A DNA stretch of 14,668 nucleotides from positions 1-14,668 of the forward strand of contig JBAPTW010000265.1 of assembly GCA_049282355.1 (NCBI GenBank), written 5' to 3'. Made by a program: the position numbers and the translations under genes. This DNA is from JAGTVB01 sp049282355 (GTDB lineage: Bacteria > Pseudomonadota > Gammaproteobacteria > HK1). Below, in pieces: positions 14,654-14,668 of the stretch (position 1 is the first letter of the stretch; every line of letters begins with the position of its first letter). A model generated the notes under the pieces. That model saw only the letters and a program-made list of their open reading frames with translations, searched no databases and was not told the DNA's origin.

Positions 14654-14668
14654 ATGAAAGCGCAGTGG
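14654..14668 (+). CDS. Start of a possible forward gene, cut by the window edge
   Basis: ATG at 14654 is preceded by AGGTGA (14644-14649) at 4 nt spacing, and a TATAAT lies about 45 bp upstream. Only five codons (MKAQW) are inside the window, so no function can be given. It would be divergent from the RTX gene. Confidence 0.35.

Overview
The window is GC-rich bacterial DNA with closely packed genes, purine-rich ribosome binding sites and a giant RTX protein. It looks like a proteobacterium, most likely gamma- or betaproteobacterial. That placement rests on gene content (AcuI/YhdH-type reductase, type I-secreted RTX protein, 2-oxoacid:ferredoxin oxidoreductase), not on a marker gene. No rRNA, tRNA, CRISPR array, integrase or intact insertion sequence was seen.

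Layout. Positions 1-303 hold no convincing gene, only a possible terminator of an upstream gene and a good sigma70-like promoter (246-273). A forward block follows: an enterochelin-esterase-like alpha/beta hydrolase (304-1323), an acrylyl-CoA reductase-type NADPH oxidoreductase (acuI, 1442-2437) and a 661-residue exported protein of unknown function (2478-4463). A 289-bp gap (4464-4752) contains two hairpins and perhaps the remnant of a reverse-strand gene. A second forward block (4753-8998) is a tight operon: a Glu/Leu/Phe/Val-type amino acid dehydrogenase, then three subunit genes of a 2-oxoacid:ferredoxin oxidoreductase (fused gamma-delta, alpha, beta). The three subunit genes are joined by ATGA stop/start overlaps.

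The second block reads as a two-step pathway. The dehydrogenase would oxidatively deaminate an amino acid, probably branched-chain or another hydrophobic one, to a 2-oxoacid plus NADH. The thiamine-diphosphate enzyme would then decarboxylate the 2-oxoacid oxidatively to acyl-CoA while reducing ferredoxin. Substrate identity is inference.

The reverse strand from 14586 to 9095 carries one very large RTX adhesin/exoprotein gene of about 1830 codons. It is split into two reading frames by what looks like a 2-nt TC duplication near 13113-13116. It has an uncharacterised N-terminal region, many calcium-binding nonapeptides arranged in a ~44-residue higher-order repeat, three HCBP-related segments, two cadherin/Ig-like domains and a typical type I secretion C-terminus. 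No type I transporter genes lie in the window. At the right edge, a divergent promoter region (about 14577-14653) separates this gene from the first five codons of a possible forward gene.
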